Assembly: GCA_017354375.1 (NCBI GenBank)
Contig: JAFMRC010000012.1
Location: 1-36,122 of the forward strand
Direction of reading: 5' to 3'
DNA from: Nocardiopsaceae bacterium
GTDB lineage: Bacteria; Actinomycetota; Actinomycetes; Streptosporangiales; Streptosporangiaceae
DNA length: 36,122 bases
Position numbers and translations under genes: made by a program. The notes beneath the pieces are model-generated. The model ran no database searches. It was not told the origin of the DNA and saw only the letters and a list, made by a program, of their open reading frames with translations. Each line of letters begins with the position of its first letter. The first letter of the stretch is position 1. This document shows, piece by piece, positions 1 through 8,554 of this stretch.

Positions 1-1
1 T

Positions 2-1150
2 CGGGCCGAGGTCGTCGGCAGCCTGCTGCGCGGCGAGGCGGTGCTGCGGGCCGTGCGCCGCGGCAGCCCCGCCGACCAGGCCGTGATCGACGACGCCGTC
101 CGGGACAACATCCGGCTGCAGGAGGAGGCCGGCCTCGACGTCATCACCGACGGCGAGGCTCGCCGCCTGGGCTGGGTGGACTCGCCGCGGCTGCTGGACT
201 GCTTCGCGATCTTCGAGGGGCGCGGGGCGCTCAACTGGCGCGGCGGCGTGCCGGCTCCGGAAGGAAACAACGACGACTCCCGCCCAGCCGGCACCCGGGG
301 GTCCGGGGGTGTCCCCCGGGAAATACTGCGCGGCCCCGGACGTAGTCCGGGCTACCCCGCGGTCGTGCGCCGCGTGGCGACCGCGCGCCGCACCGGGGAC
401 CTGATCGACGGGTATGAGTTCCTCGCGCGGCACGCCCGGACCCGCACCAAGTTCACCCTGCCCGCGCCGAGCTACCACCGCCGGTACTGGTCGGCCGGGC
501 ACTCGCTCGCCGCGTACGACTCGGCGGAGGAGTACCTGACCGAGGTCCGCGACTGGCTCAGGGAATCCGTGGACCAGCTGCTGGCCCTGGGCTGCGACTA
601 CATCCAGCTCGACGCGCCGAACTACGGCTCCCTCTGCGATCCGGACACCCGTGCCCAGATGGTCGCCGACGGCCGGGATCCGGATGCCGAGCTGGCGTTC
701 GACGCGGAGCTGGACAACTCGCTGTTCGACGGCGTCACCGGGATCACCACGGCACTGCACATCTGCCGCGGCAACGGGCCACGCGGCATGTGGCACTCCG
801 CCGGCGGGTACGCGGCGATCTCCGGCGCGCTGTTCCCGAGGCTGAACTTCGGCCGGCTGCTGCTGGAGTACGATTCCGACCGCGCCGGCGGCTTCGAGCC
901 CCTGGACGACGTCCGCGACGGGACGGTGGTGGTGCTCGGCCTGCTCACCACGAAGTCCGATGAGCTCGACGACGAGCCCGCCATCGAGGCGAGGATCGCC
1001 GAGGCCGCCCGGCTCAAGCCGCTGCCGGAACTGGCGCTGTCCACGCAGTGCGGCTTCGCCTCCGCCCCGCCCGCCAACCCGGTCACCCCGGCCGCCCAGC
1101 GCGCCAAGCTGCGGATGGTCGCCCGCATCGCCCGTCGCGTCTGGGATTAG
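2..1150 (+). CDS. MetE-like cobalamin-independent methyltransferase, 5' end cut by window
   Basis: Resembles the C-terminal catalytic half of cobalamin-independent methionine synthase (UROD/MetE-like TIM barrel), found as a stand-alone protein in actinomycetes. The frame is open from base 2 and reads RAEVVGSLLRGEAVLRAV, the usual N-terminal motif, so the real start lies a few codons outside the window and the GTG at 41 is not the start. Zinc ligands are visible: HIC in ALHICRGN, the acidic LLLEYDSDRAGGFEPL and the Cys in STQCGFAS. Substrates are unknown; stand-alone members need not make methionine. An in-frame stretch of about 31 residues (EGNNDDSRPAGTRG...) interrupts the fold near the N-terminus and is encoded by a palindromic repeat (separate entry). 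It ends 7 bp from the stop of the convergent operon. Family confident, reaction uncertain. Confidence 0.8.
   Translation, partial: RAEVVGSLLRGEAVLRAVRRGSPADQAVIDDAVRDNIRLQEEAGLDVITDGEARRLGWVDSPRLLDCFAIFEGRGALNWRGGVPAPEGNNDDSRPAGTRGSGGVPREILRGPGRSPGYPAVVRRVATARRTGDLIDGYEFLARHARTRTKFTLPAPSYHRRYWSAGHSLAAYDSAEEYLTEVRDWLRESVDQLLALGCDYIQLDAPNYGSLCDPDTRAQMVADGRDPDAELAFDAELDNSLFDGVTGITTALHICRGNGPRGMWHSAGGYAAISGALFPRLNFGRLLLEYDSDRAGGFEPLDDVRDGTVVVLGLLTTKSDELDDEPAIEARIAEAARLKPLPELALSTQCGFASAPPANPVTPAAQRAKLRMVARIARRVWD
270..348. repeat. GC-rich palindromic element inserted in frame in the MetE-like gene
   Basis: Two adjacent hairpins lie inside the coding frame: CCCGGGGG pairing with CCCCCGGG, followed by CCCGGAC-GTA-GTCCGGG. 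The encoded residues (Gly/Arg/Pro-rich) have no place in the MetE fold. A loosely similar block, GTGTCCCGGGGAAACA against GTGTCCCCCGGGAAAT here, lies upstream of the lipoprotein gene near 20770. The edges are approximate. Confidence 0.55.
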
Positions 1151-1157
1151 CGCGCGT

Positions 1158-2162
1158 CTACGATCCCGAGCCGAAGGCGGCGTCGAAGGACGACTCCGGC
1201 GGCGAGAAGTCGAACTGGCGCAGGTACGCCAGGGCCTGCGCCGCCCCGGTCAGGCGGTCCATGCCCGCGTCTTCCCACTCCACCGAGATCGGCCCGTCGT
1301 AGCCGATCGAGTTCAGCATCCGGAACACGTCCTCCCACGGCACGTTCCCGCGCCCGGCGGACACGAAGTCCCAGCCGCGCCGCGGGTCGCCCCACGGCAG
1401 GTGGGAGCCGAGCCGGCCGTTGCGCCCGTCGAGCCGCTTGCGCGCCTCCTTGCAGTCCACGTGGTAGATCCGGCCGGCGAACTCGCCGAGGAACGCGACC
1501 GGGTCCAGGTCCTGCCACACGAAGTGCGACGGGTCGAAGTTCAGCCCGAACGCCGGGCGGTTCCCCACCGCGTCCAGTGCCCGCTTCGCCGTCCAGAAGT
1601 CGTAGGCGATCTCGCTCGGGTGCACCTCGTGCGCGAACCGCACGCCCTCGGCGTCGAAGACGTCGAGGATGGGGTTCCACCGCTCCGCGAAATCGGAGAA
1701 CCCGCGGGAGATCATCGACTCGGGCACCGGCGGGAACATCGCGACCGTGTGCCAGATCGACGACCCGGTGAACCCGATCACCGTCCGCACGCCGAACGCC
1801 GCCGCCGCCCGGGCCGTGTCCCTGACCTCCGCCGCGGCCCGCTGCCGGACGCCCTCGGGCTCACCGTCACCCCAGATGCGGGCGGGCAGGATGCCCTGGT
1901 GCCGCTCGTCGATCGGGTGGTCGCACACCGCCTGCCCGACCAGGTGGCAGGAGATCGCCCAGCACTTCAGGCCGTACTTCTCCAGCAGCGCGTGCCGCCC
2001 GGCCAGGTACCCGTCCTCCGACAGCGCCCTGTCGACCTCGAAATGGTCGCCCCAGCACGCGATCTCCAGGCCGTCGTAGCCCCACGAGCTGGCCAGCCGG
2101 CAGACCTCCTCCAGCGGCAGGTCCGCCCATTGCCCGGTAAACAGAGTGAAGGGCCGTGCCAT
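1158..2162 (-). CDS. Sugar phosphate isomerase/epimerase (xylose isomerase-like TIM barrel)
   Basis: 334 aa AP-endonuclease-2/xylose-isomerase-like TIM barrel, expected to be a metal-dependent sugar or keto-sugar isomerase/epimerase in the cytoplasm. The protein starts [12 protein letters not shown], with GGAGG 8 nt upstream of ATG 2162; the longer ORF (start 2243) has no such site and would add 27 unlikely residues. Barrel landmarks and likely metal ligands: [13 protein letters not shown] near the N-terminus, [36 protein letters not shown] and [12 protein letters not shown]. It is last in a four-gene minus-strand operon with two Gfo/Idh/MocA oxidoreductases and a second TIM barrel. That pairing is typical of inositol, keto-sugar or glycoside oxidation pathways; the exact substrate cannot be read from sequence. 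Confidence 0.85.
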   Translation of the reverse strand: MARPFTLFTGQWADLPLEEVCRLASSWGYDGLEIACWGDHFEVDRALSEDGYLAGRHALLEKYGLKCWAISCHLVGQAVCDHPIDERHQGILPARIWGDGEPEGVRQRAAAEVRDTARAAAAFGVRTVIGFTGSSIWHTVAMFPPVPESMISRGFSDFAERWNPILDVFDAEGVRFAHEVHPSEIAYDFWTAKRALDAVGNRPAFGLNFDPSHFVWQDLDPVAFLGEFAGRIYHVDCKEARKRLDGRNGRLGSHLPWGDPRRGWDFVSAGRGNVPWEDVFRMLNSIGYDGPISVEWEDAGMDRLTGAAQALAYLRQFDFSPPESSFDAAFGSGS

Positions 2163-2181
2163 CGAAAACCTCCAAAACCTT

Positions 2182-3360
2182 TTATGCCGAACGGATAGTG
2201 GCGCCTGTCCCGGCCCCATGCTCCTGCACCGCGGCCAGGACACGCTGCGCCTCTAGGCCGTCGGAGAACGAAGGTTCCGGCTGCGTTCCGTCCGCGATGG
2301 CGGTCAGCAGGTCCCTCGCCTGATGGATGAACGTGTGCTCCCAGCCAAGGACGTGGCCCGGCGGCCACCAGGCGGAAATATAGGGGTGCTCGGGCTCGGT
2401 GACCAGAACGCGGCGAAAACCACAGGCGCCACCATCCGTTAGGTCAAGCAATGCGAGCTCGTTGAGGCGTTCCAGGTTGAAGACCAGGGAGCCGGCCGAC
2501 CCGTTGATCTCGATTGTGAGGTCGTTCTTGTGCCCGGTGGCGCACCGGGTGGCCTCGAAGGACGCCAGGGCGCCGGACTCGCTGAGCCGGCCCGCGAACA
2601 GCGCCGAGTCATCGACGGTGACCGTGCCGGTCCCGGATCCGCCGGGATAGGGCCGCTCGCGGGTGAAGGTCTCCAGGGCCGCCGACGTCACGACGATCTC
2701 CTCGCCGGTCAGGTAGCGGGCCAGGTCCACGATGTGCGAGCCCAGGTCGCCGAGGGCCCCGGACCCCGCGCGCTCGGCCGACATCCGCCAGGTCATCGGG
2801 GCCTTGGGGTCGGCCAGCCAGTCCTGTAGGTATACCGCGCGCAGGTGGCGCAACGTGCCGATGCGGCCCTCGGCTACGTACTTCCTGGCCAGGGCGACGG
2901 CCGGGACGCGGCGGTAGTTGAAGCCCACCATGGCGCGGGCGCCGGTTCTCGCGTAGGCATCACTGGCGGCCTTCGCCATCGCCTCGGCCTCGTCGAGGGT
3001 GTTGGCGAGGGGCTTCTCGCACAGCACGTGCTTGCCCGCGCCCAGCGCGGCGATCGCGATCGGGGCGTGCAGGTCGCCCGGCGCCGAGATATCGACCAGT
3101 TGCACGTCGTCGCGCTCGATCAGGGCGCGCCAGTCGGTCTCGACGGCGGCCCAGCCGAGGCGGCCGGCGGCTTCGGCCGTGGCGGCGGGGTCGCGACCGC
3201 AGATCGCGGCGAGCCTCGGCTTCAGTGGAACGTCACCGAATGCCCGGGAAACGGTGTGCCAGGCGTGGGAGTGGGCACGCCCCATGAAGGCGTAGCCCAC
3301 CATCCCGATTCCGATGGGGCGCTGCGCCCTTTCGGGGAGCGCGTCATTCCGCGGGGACAT
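2182..3360 (-). CDS. Gfo/Idh/MocA family NAD(P)-dependent oxidoreductase (first copy)
   Basis: 392 aa. The N-terminal Rossmann fold starts [19 protein letters not shown], and the family's catalytic/cofactor lysine motif is CEKPLAN. The C-terminal alpha/beta substrate domain includes [19 protein letters not shown], the typical segment with an active-site His. Members oxidise or reduce sugars, inositols or keto-sugars with NAD(P). The start ATG at 3360 lies inside the end of the upstream oxidoreductase gene (17 bp overlap), so translation is probably coupled. The stop is 19 bp before the isomerase start. The last codons (TIRSA-stop) contain one copy of the dispersed decamer CCGAACGGAT. Substrate unknown. 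Confidence 0.88.
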   Translation of the reverse strand: MSPRNDALPERAQRPIGIGMVGYAFMGRAHSHAWHTVSRAFGDVPLKPRLAAICGRDPAATAEAAGRLGWAAVETDWRALIERDDVQLVDISAPGDLHAPIAIAALGAGKHVLCEKPLANTLDEAEAMAKAASDAYARTGARAMVGFNYRRVPAVALARKYVAEGRIGTLRHLRAVYLQDWLADPKAPMTWRMSAERAGSGALGDLGSHIVDLARYLTGEEIVVTSAALETFTRERPYPGGSGTGTVTVDDSALFAGRLSESGALASFEATRCATGHKNDLTIEINGSAGSLVFNLERLNELALLDLTDGGACGFRRVLVTEPEHPYISAWWPPGHVLGWEHTFIHQARDLLTAIADGTQPEPSFSDGLEAQRVLAAVQEHGAGTGATIRSA

Positions 3361-4450
3361 AGGGATCCCATTGTGACGGCAGCGGTGCGGGGGTGTCGAA
3401 GCGCGTGGTCACGGGCTCGAAGCGCGCGGTCGTCGCGGAACGCTCGATGCTCGCCATCATCTCCAGGACGTGCAGCGCGAGCTCGGCCGACGCCCGGTGC
3501 GGCTCGCCCCGCCTGATGGCGCGGACCATGTCGACCACGCCCGTGCCCCGGCCCGCCGCGGCGCCGTCGGAACCGATGACCGACCAGTCGTCGTCTCCGA
3601 GCTTGCGGATCCTGAGGTCACCGCCGAAGAAGTTCGGATCGGGCAGGGCGAGGGTGGCCTCGGTCCCGGTGACCTCGATGAAGCCCTGCCTGGACAGCGG
3701 CGAGTCCCAGCTGAACAGCAGCGTCGCGGCCTGCCCGCCCTCGTACTCCGCCAGCGCGGAGACGTAGGTAGGTACCCCGACGGAGAACCGCGTGCCCTTG
3801 CGCGGGCCGGAGCCGATCACGCGGGTGTCGCGGGCGCGGCGGGCCGTCGCGGCCACGCTCCTCGCCGGGCCGAAGATGCCCGCCAGCGTGGAGAGGTAAT
3901 AGGGACCGAGGTCGAACAGCGGCCCGGCGCCGGTCGCGAACAGGAACTCCGGGTCCGGATGCCACGACTCCGGGCCCGGGCCCTGCAGCAGGGTGAGCGC
4001 GGAAACCGGGGTGCCGATGGCGCCGCTGTCGATGAGGCGGCGCGCGGACTGGATGCCCGCGCCAAGAACGGTGTCGGGTGCGCAGCCGACTCGCACGTTC
4101 TTCTCTCTTGCTGTTATCAGAAGGTTCCGCCCGGCCTCGACGTCCAGCGCGAGGGGCTTCTCGTTCCACACGTGCTTGCCGGCGTCGATCGCCTGGGCGG
4201 CGACCTCCACGTGGGCACTCGGGATCGTCAGGTTGACGACAAGCCCGACCCCTTCGTGCCGGAGCGCGTCGGCCACGGAGCCGAAGGCGGGCACGTCGTA
4301 GGCCCGCGCCTGCTTCTCCGCGCGGGAGGAGTCGATGTCGGCGCAGAACAGGACGCGGACGTCGGGGAACTTCCCGAGGTTGGCCAGGTACTGGTTGCTG
4401 ATGGTGCCGCAACCGGCAATCGCGATGCCGAACGGATGGTCGCCGCTCAC
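3344..4450 (-). CDS. Gfo/Idh/MocA family NAD(P)-dependent oxidoreductase (second copy)
   Basis: 368 aa. I place the start at GTG 4450 because it overlaps the upstream gene's stop as GTGA and the protein then begins VSGDHPFGIAIAGCGTIS, a Rossmann motif at the expected place; the ORF-track start at 4594 reads through the neighbour. The catalytic-lysine motif is NEKPLALD. GPLFDLGPYYLSTLAGIFGP is the family's substrate-domain segment. It diverges clearly from the neighbouring oxidoreductase, so the two probably act at different steps or as oxidation/reduction partners. It carries one copy each of the decamer CCGAACGGAT (coding HPFG) and the dodecamer TTGCTGTTATCA (antisense of LLITA). Confidence 0.87.
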   Translation of the reverse strand: MSGDHPFGIAIAGCGTISNQYLANLGKFPDVRVLFCADIDSSRAEKQARAYDVPAFGSVADALRHEGVGLVVNLTIPSAHVEVAAQAIDAGKHVWNEKPLALDVEAGRNLLITAREKNVRVGCAPDTVLGAGIQSARRLIDSGAIGTPVSALTLLQGPGPESWHPDPEFLFATGAGPLFDLGPYYLSTLAGIFGPARSVAATARRARDTRVIGSGPRKGTRFSVGVPTYVSALAEYEGGQAATLLFSWDSPLSRQGFIEVTGTEATLALPDPNFFGGDLRIRKLGDDDWSVIGSDGAAAGRGTGVVDMVRAIRRGEPHRASAELALHVLEMMASIERSATTARFEPVTTRFDTPAPLPSQWDPYVPAE

Positions 4451-5244
4451 GCCGCCCCCCGGGGGGACTGAGCCGTCGCGCTTCCACCTGGCCTCGCCGG
4501 TTTCGCGAGGCCGTTGGCCGCGAGCCATTCGAGGCTCTCCCGGACGGCGGTGAGCATGTCGGTGGCGCACTCGTCGAGCTCGACCACGTGCCACTCGGCG
4601 GACTTCGCGGCGGCGAGGATCTCCGCGACCGGCATCCGGCCGGCGCCGACCGCGGTCATCGGGTCATCCCTCGTGACCGGCCCGTCCTTCACGTGCAGGT
4701 AACGCACCCGGTCGCCCAGCCTTTCCAGGAGCCTCGGGACGTCCTGTCCGCCGACCGCGGCCCAGTAGGTATCGACCTCCAGGACGACGTCCGGATCTAG
4801 GGCGTCGGCCAGGACTTCGAGGCCGGTCTTCCCGGCGACGCTCGATCCCGGCTCGAACCAGTGGTTGTGGTAGCCAAACCGCAGCCCCCGGTCCCTGGCC
4901 TTCGCCGCACCCTCGTTGAGCTCGCGGGCGAGGGCGGTTATCGCCTCTTCGGAGCCAAACCGCTCCGGGTCCGCCCATGGCACGATGACCGTGCCGGCGC
5001 CGACGGTCGCGGCGCCGTCGAGGAAAGCCTCCGCCTCATCGCCGGTCGCCTTCGCGTGCACCGCGCATACCGTGAGCCCGGCCTCGCGGAGGTCGTCCCG
5101 GAGCCGCTCCGGATCGGTGCGCACGTCGTACGGCTCGACCGCGCCGTAGCCGAAGCCAGCGACGGAGCGGAGCACGCCCTTCCGGTCGCCGGCGAGCTCC
5201 TCGCGGAGCGTGTACAGCTGCAGGGCAGGTGGGGTGGTCACCAT
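4447..5244 (-). CDS. Sugar phosphate isomerase/epimerase, first gene of operon
   Basis: 265 aa xylose-isomerase-like TIM barrel, beginning LQLYTLREELAGDRKGVLRSVAGFGYGAVEP as in inosose/keto-sugar isomerases. Probable metal ligands sit in RFGYHNHWFEP, VLEVDTYWAAVGG and RYLHVKDG. Its stop overlaps the following oxidoreductase start by 4 bp (GTGA). The start ATG 5244 lacks a strong Shine-Dalgarno; the leader carries an operator-like palindrome (next entry). It differs from the other isomerase of the operon, so two distinct isomerisation or epimerisation steps are likely. No transporter or regulator lies in the same operon; the CUT1 importer 8 kb away is a possible but unproven partner. Confidence 0.86.
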   Translation of the reverse strand: MVTTPPALQLYTLREELAGDRKGVLRSVAGFGYGAVEPYDVRTDPERLRDDLREAGLTVCAVHAKATGDEAEAFLDGAATVGAGTVIVPWADPERFGSEEAITALARELNEGAAKARDRGLRFGYHNHWFEPGSSVAGKTGLEVLADALDPDVVLEVDTYWAAVGGQDVPRLLERLGDRVRYLHVKDGPVTRDDPMTAVGAGRMPVAEILAAAKSAEWHVVELDECATDMLTAVRESLEWLAANGLAKPARPGGSATAQSPRGAA

Positions 5245-5256
5245 TTTTCGAAACCT

Positions 5257-5276
5257 ATCGTTACGATTGAACCGTT
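5257..5276. promoter_or_regulatory. Operator-like palindromes upstream of the sugar operon
   Basis: ATCGTTACGAT (5257-5267) is a perfect odd palindrome, followed at once by AACCGTT (5270-5276), also palindromic. It lies 13 bp from the operon's first start codon, in an AT-richer stretch. LacI-family operators have this odd-centred form, but no LacI gene is in the window, so the binding protein is unknown. Between 5277 and 5412 I also see a direct repeat (TGTCAATGGA/TGTTCAATGG) and nothing else firm; this is the divergent promoter region for the acylase gene. Confidence 0.4.
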
Positions 5277-5412
5277 AAACGCACGCTAAATTGGTGTTTT
5301 ATGAATGTCAATGGATGTTCAATGGGGCTCATGATGCCAGAGTGACTGGTGGTACTAGCGGGCATCGCGTACACGATCCCGCGGCGGCCAGGGACCCGCC
5401 GATAATGGGCTC

Positions 5413-7761
5413 ATGGCAGTCGTGACGCGTGATGAGTACGGGGTTCCGCACGTGCGGGGGGATTCGGCGCGTGACGCGTGGACCGGGATGGGGTACGCGT
5501 GCGCGCAGGACCGGCTGTTCCAGCTGGACTACGACCGGAGGCGGGCATGCGGGCGGTGGGCCGAGATCGCCGGCCCCGCCGCGGTCGGCGATGACGCGCT
5601 GGCGCGCCGCCTACGGCTTGCCGGCGCGGCAAAGCGCGATATTTCCGAAATGTCGCCCGAGACGCTCGCCATGTTCGAGGCCTACGCAAACGGTGTGAAT
5701 GCCGCCATCGCCGACGGGGCAGCGCCGTTGCCCGGAACGTACGCGGTGGAACCGTGGGAAGCCTGGCATTCCGTCGCGATGTTCAAGGTGCGGCACGTGC
5801 TCATGGGCCCGTGGCAGCGCAAGCTCGCCCAGGCGGTGCTGCTCGCGCGGATCGGGCCGGACGCGTTCGCGAAGCTGGAAACGCGCCCCCCGCTCGGGTC
5901 GCCGCTGGCGGTGCCGCCCGGCGGGAGGTTGTCGCGCCTGGTCGACCAGGCCCTGCTGGATGTGACCGGGCATCTGGGATTCCTCGCGGAGGCCGAGCCC
6001 GGCTCCAACGCGTGGGCGGTCAGCGGCGCACGGACCGCGCACGGTGGCGCCGTGATCTGCAACGACTCCCACCGCGCGCTCGACACCCCCAACGTCTACT
6101 GGCAGTGCCACCTGTCGTGCCCGGAGTTCGACGTGACGGGCGCGACCTTCCCCGGGCTGCCGGGATTCCCGCATTTCGGGTTCAACGGGTCAGTCGCCTG
6201 GGCGATCACCCACGCCGACACCGACAACCAGGATCTCTACATCGAGCGATTCGACGGCTCGCGCTACCTCACCCCCGACGGCTGGGCCGAGGCAACCCAT
6301 TATTCCGAACGGATCGAGGTGCTTGGCTCGGATCCCGTTTCCGTGGACGTGTGGGAGACGGTGCACGGGCCGGTCGTCCACGGCGAGCCGACCGACGGGT
6401 ACGCGCTGGCGCTCAAGTACACCGCTACCTACCGGCCCGACCGCGGGTTCGAGTGCCTGCGGCCAATGCTGACGGCGTCGTCCGTGCGCCAGATGGCGGA
6501 TGCGCAGGAGGGGTGGACGGATCCGGTCAACAACCTGGTCTGCGCCGACACCAGCGGAGACATCGCCTACCAGTGCCGCGGCCTGCTGCCGGTGCGGTCC
6601 AGCCCGGCGCACCGGGGGCTGCCCGCACCGGGATGGGACGGATCGGCCGAGTGGACGTCGACGGTGCCGTTCGGCTCGCTACCGAGGACGATCTCGCCGG
6701 ACGCGGGGTTCGTGATGACCGCGAACAACGCGATCACGGACGGGGACGAGCCGTACATCTCCTACACGTTCGCGCAGCCGTTCCGCGCCGAGCGACTGCG
6801 GTCGCACCTCGCCTCCAGCGGTTCGCTGACGGTCGCCTCGCTGGCGGAGATGCAGGCGGACACGGTGTCGCTCGCGGCGTCCGGATGGGCGCGGGTACTG
6901 CGCGAGATGGCGGTCCCCGTCGGCTCGGACGGCCCGGATAACCCCGGCGGCTCGGGCGGCCTCTCCGGCGACGCGGAGCGGGCGCGGGCGATGCTCGCGG
7001 GATGGGACGGGAACCTGCGGGCCGACTCGGGGCCGGCGCTGCTGTACGGGTGCTTCGTCCGGTCGCTCGCCGAGGCGCTGTACCGGCCGGTGCTCGGCGA
7101 CGAGGCGTGGGCATGGGTCGCGTCCGGAACCCTGGCCCCCAGTATCAACCTGGTTCGCCGGTGGCTCGCCAACGACACCTGGGAACTGCTCGGCTGCCCA
7201 GTGCCCGGAAGCGACCCAGTTTCCGGAACGGCGGGCGCACAACCCGCGCCCCCCGTTCCGGAAATATCGGGTATGCGCAGGTCCGCGTCCGCGTCCGCGT
7301 CACGGGTACTGGCAGTGGTACCGGACGCGCTGGCCGCCGCGTGGGAGGCGGCGGTGCGCCAGGGCGGCCCGGATCCAGCGTCATGGCGATGGGGCGACGT
7401 CCACCAGGCGGTGCGCTCGCACCCGCTCTCCTCCGCGCGGCCTCTCTCGACGACCGGGGAGGCCCCTGCGGGGCATCCCTCGCCGGACGGGAGATTCCCG
7501 GCGATACCGCCGGACGGGGAGTTCCCGGCGACCCCCATGGGGGGCGACTCCGACACGATCCAGGCCGCCGGGTTCGGCTGGGTACCCGGAACCCCGTTCA
7601 CCGTCACCTCGCTGTCGGTGTACCGCCAGGTGATCGATCTCGCTGATCCCGCGTCGGCCTCGTACGTGATCCCGGGCGGCGCCTCCGGCGACCCGGCCAG
7701 CCCGCACTTCGCCGACCAGCTCGCCCAGTGGGCGAAACACCAGCGCATCCCCATGCGATAG
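5413..7761 (+). CDS. Penicillin acylase family Ntn-hydrolase (amidase), cytoplasmic
   Basis: 782 aa. Members cleave amide bonds of beta-lactams, acyl-homoserine lactones or other N-acyl compounds after self-cleavage to alpha and beta chains. N-terminal RDEYGVPHVRG is the family's opening motif and GYACAQDRLFQLD follows. The beta-chain nucleophile is Ser198 in PGSNAWAVSG. GFNGSVAWAITHADTDNQDLY and NNAI in MTANNAITDGDEPYISY are the usual beta-chain segments. There is no signal peptide, so it is probably intracellular, unlike many relatives. Two repeat blocks are inserted in frame at about residues 597-620 and 690-708 (separate entries), which explains the length and low-complexity tracts. The start ATG 5413 has no clear ribosome site but the protein begins exactly at the conserved motif. 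Substrate not predictable. Confidence 0.88.
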   Translation: MAVVTRDEYGVPHVRGDSARDAWTGMGYACAQDRLFQLDYDRRRACGRWAEIAGPAAVGDDALARRLRLAGAAKRDISEMSPETLAMFEAYANGVNAAIADGAAPLPGTYAVEPWEAWHSVAMFKVRHVLMGPWQRKLAQAVLLARIGPDAFAKLETRPPLGSPLAVPPGGRLSRLVDQALLDVTGHLGFLAEAEPGSNAWAVSGARTAHGGAVICNDSHRALDTPNVYWQCHLSCPEFDVTGATFPGLPGFPHFGFNGSVAWAITHADTDNQDLYIERFDGSRYLTPDGWAEATHYSERIEVLGSDPVSVDVWETVHGPVVHGEPTDGYALALKYTATYRPDRGFECLRPMLTASSVRQMADAQEGWTDPVNNLVCADTSGDIAYQCRGLLPVRSSPAHRGLPAPGWDGSAEWTSTVPFGSLPRTISPDAGFVMTANNAITDGDEPYISYTFAQPFRAERLRSHLASSGSLTVASLAEMQADTVSLAASGWARVLREMAVPVGSDGPDNPGGSGGLSGDAERARAMLAGWDGNLRADSGPALLYGCFVRSLAEALYRPVLGDEAWAWVASGTLAPSINLVRRWLANDTWELLGCPVPGSDPVSGTAGAQPAPPVPEISGMRRSASASASRVLAVVPDALAAAWEAAVRQGGPDPASWRWGDVHQAVRSHPLSSARPLSTTGEAPAGHPSPDGRFPAIPPDGEFPATPMGGDSDTIQAAGFGWVPGTPFTVTSLSVYRQVIDLADPASASYVIPGGASGDPASPHFADQLAQWAKHQRIPMR
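7220..7264. repeat. Perfect 12-bp inverted repeat inside the acylase gene
   Basis: TTTCCGGAACGG (7220-7231) pairs perfectly with CCGTTCCGGAAA (7253-7264), and the loop holds a second stem, GCGGG (7231-7235) with CCCGC (7243-7247). It encodes a Pro/Ala/Gly-rich stretch (VSGTAGAQPAPPVPEISG) that looks foreign to the acylase fold. This resembles a small palindromic mobile repeat (REP/MITE-like) that settled in frame. Confidence 0.65.
7482..7535. repeat. Two 27-bp tandem repeats inside the acylase gene
   Basis: Copies at 7482-7508 and 7509-7535 match at 23 of 27 positions and encode PDGRFPAI-PPDGEFPAT. Each copy has inverted ends (GCCGG...CCGGC). It sits just before MGGDSDTIQAAGF, a conserved C-terminal segment, so it is an inserted linker rather than part of the fold. 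Confidence 0.65.
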
Positions 7762-7778
7762 CGCCTACCCTTTCCGAC

Positions 7779-8540
7779 ATGTCGGTGCTCGGCGAACTGT
7801 GGGACAGGGTGACCGGGACGCAACCGGTGCCGTCGGTGTGGATCATCGCGATCACCGGAGTCGTCGCGCTCGCCGTCGTGGTGAACAGCTCGACCTGGCA
7901 CGTCGCCCGCAACGCGATCACGATCGCGCACGAGGGCGGGCACGCGCTGGTGTCGCTGCTGACCGGGCGGAAGCTGGACGGCATCCGGCTGCACTCAGAC
8001 ACGTCGGGCGTTACCTACTCCAGCGGAAGGCGGAACGGCCCCGGCATCGTGCTCACGACCCTGGCCGGCTACGTGTCGCCCCCGCTGCTGGGGGCGCTGG
8101 CCGCCTGGCTGCTCGCCGCGCACCACGTCACCGCGGAGCTGTGGCTGCTGCTCGCGTTGCTGGCCGCCACGTTCCTGGCCATCAGGAACGCCTACGGGGC
8201 CCTGGCCGTGCTGGCCACCGCGGCCGCCGTGTGCGCGGTGAGCCTGCTCACGTCGGCCGTGGTGCAGGCGGTCTTCAGCTACGGGACGGCCTGGTTCCTG
8301 CTGCTCGGCGGGGTCCGGCCGGTCGCCGAACTGCACCGGGAGCGGTCCCGCCCGGTCCGCCGGGGACGGCCCGGCCGGACCGATGCCGACCAGCTCGCCA
8401 GGCTGACCGGGATGCCGGGCGGGATATGGGTCCTCGTATTCGGAATCCTCGCGGTAGCCGCGCTCGCGCTGGGCGTGAAGTTGCTCATCCCGACGGCACT
8501 GCACATCCCGCACCCGCACCTGCCCAACGCGGGCTCGTAG
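7779..8540 (+). CDS. M50-type membrane metallopeptidase (site-2-protease-like)
   Basis: 253 aa from ATG 7779. The zinc motif HEGGH is at residues 51-55 on a membrane segment (NAITIAHEGGHALVSLL), as in the M50B peptidase family, and about five or six hydrophobic helices follow: GPGIVLTTLAGYVSPPLLGALAAWLLAA, ELWLLLALLAATFLAI, LAVLATAAAVCAVSLL and a C-terminal WVLVFGILAVAALALGVKLLI. A charged cytoplasmic stretch (RERSRPVRRGRPGRTDADQL) precedes the last helix. Members may cut membrane proteins such as anti-sigma factors, but no anti-sigma gene is nearby. It starts 17 bp after the acylase stop, so the two may be cotranscribed. There is no obvious Shine-Dalgarno. Family assignment good, function unknown. 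Confidence 0.8.
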   Translation: MSVLGELWDRVTGTQPVPSVWIIAITGVVALAVVVNSSTWHVARNAITIAHEGGHALVSLLTGRKLDGIRLHSDTSGVTYSSGRRNGPGIVLTTLAGYVSPPLLGALAAWLLAAHHVTAELWLLLALLAATFLAIRNAYGALAVLATAAAVCAVSLLTSAVVQAVFSYGTAWFLLLGGVRPVAELHRERSRPVRRGRPGRTDADQLARLTGMPGGIWVLVFGILAVAALALGVKLLIPTALHIPHPHLPNAGS

Positions 8541-8554
8541 CGACCGGGAACGGG

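Noticed and set aside
960-2198. 412-aa plus-strand ORF across the MetE-like end and the isomerase gene
   Set aside because: Composition is Arg/Pro/Val-rich antisense translation; both real genes there have intact family motifs.
6762-7994. 410-aa minus-strand ORF opposite the acylase and protease genes
   Set aside because: It spans two convincing plus-strand genes and shows no motif; shadow frame.
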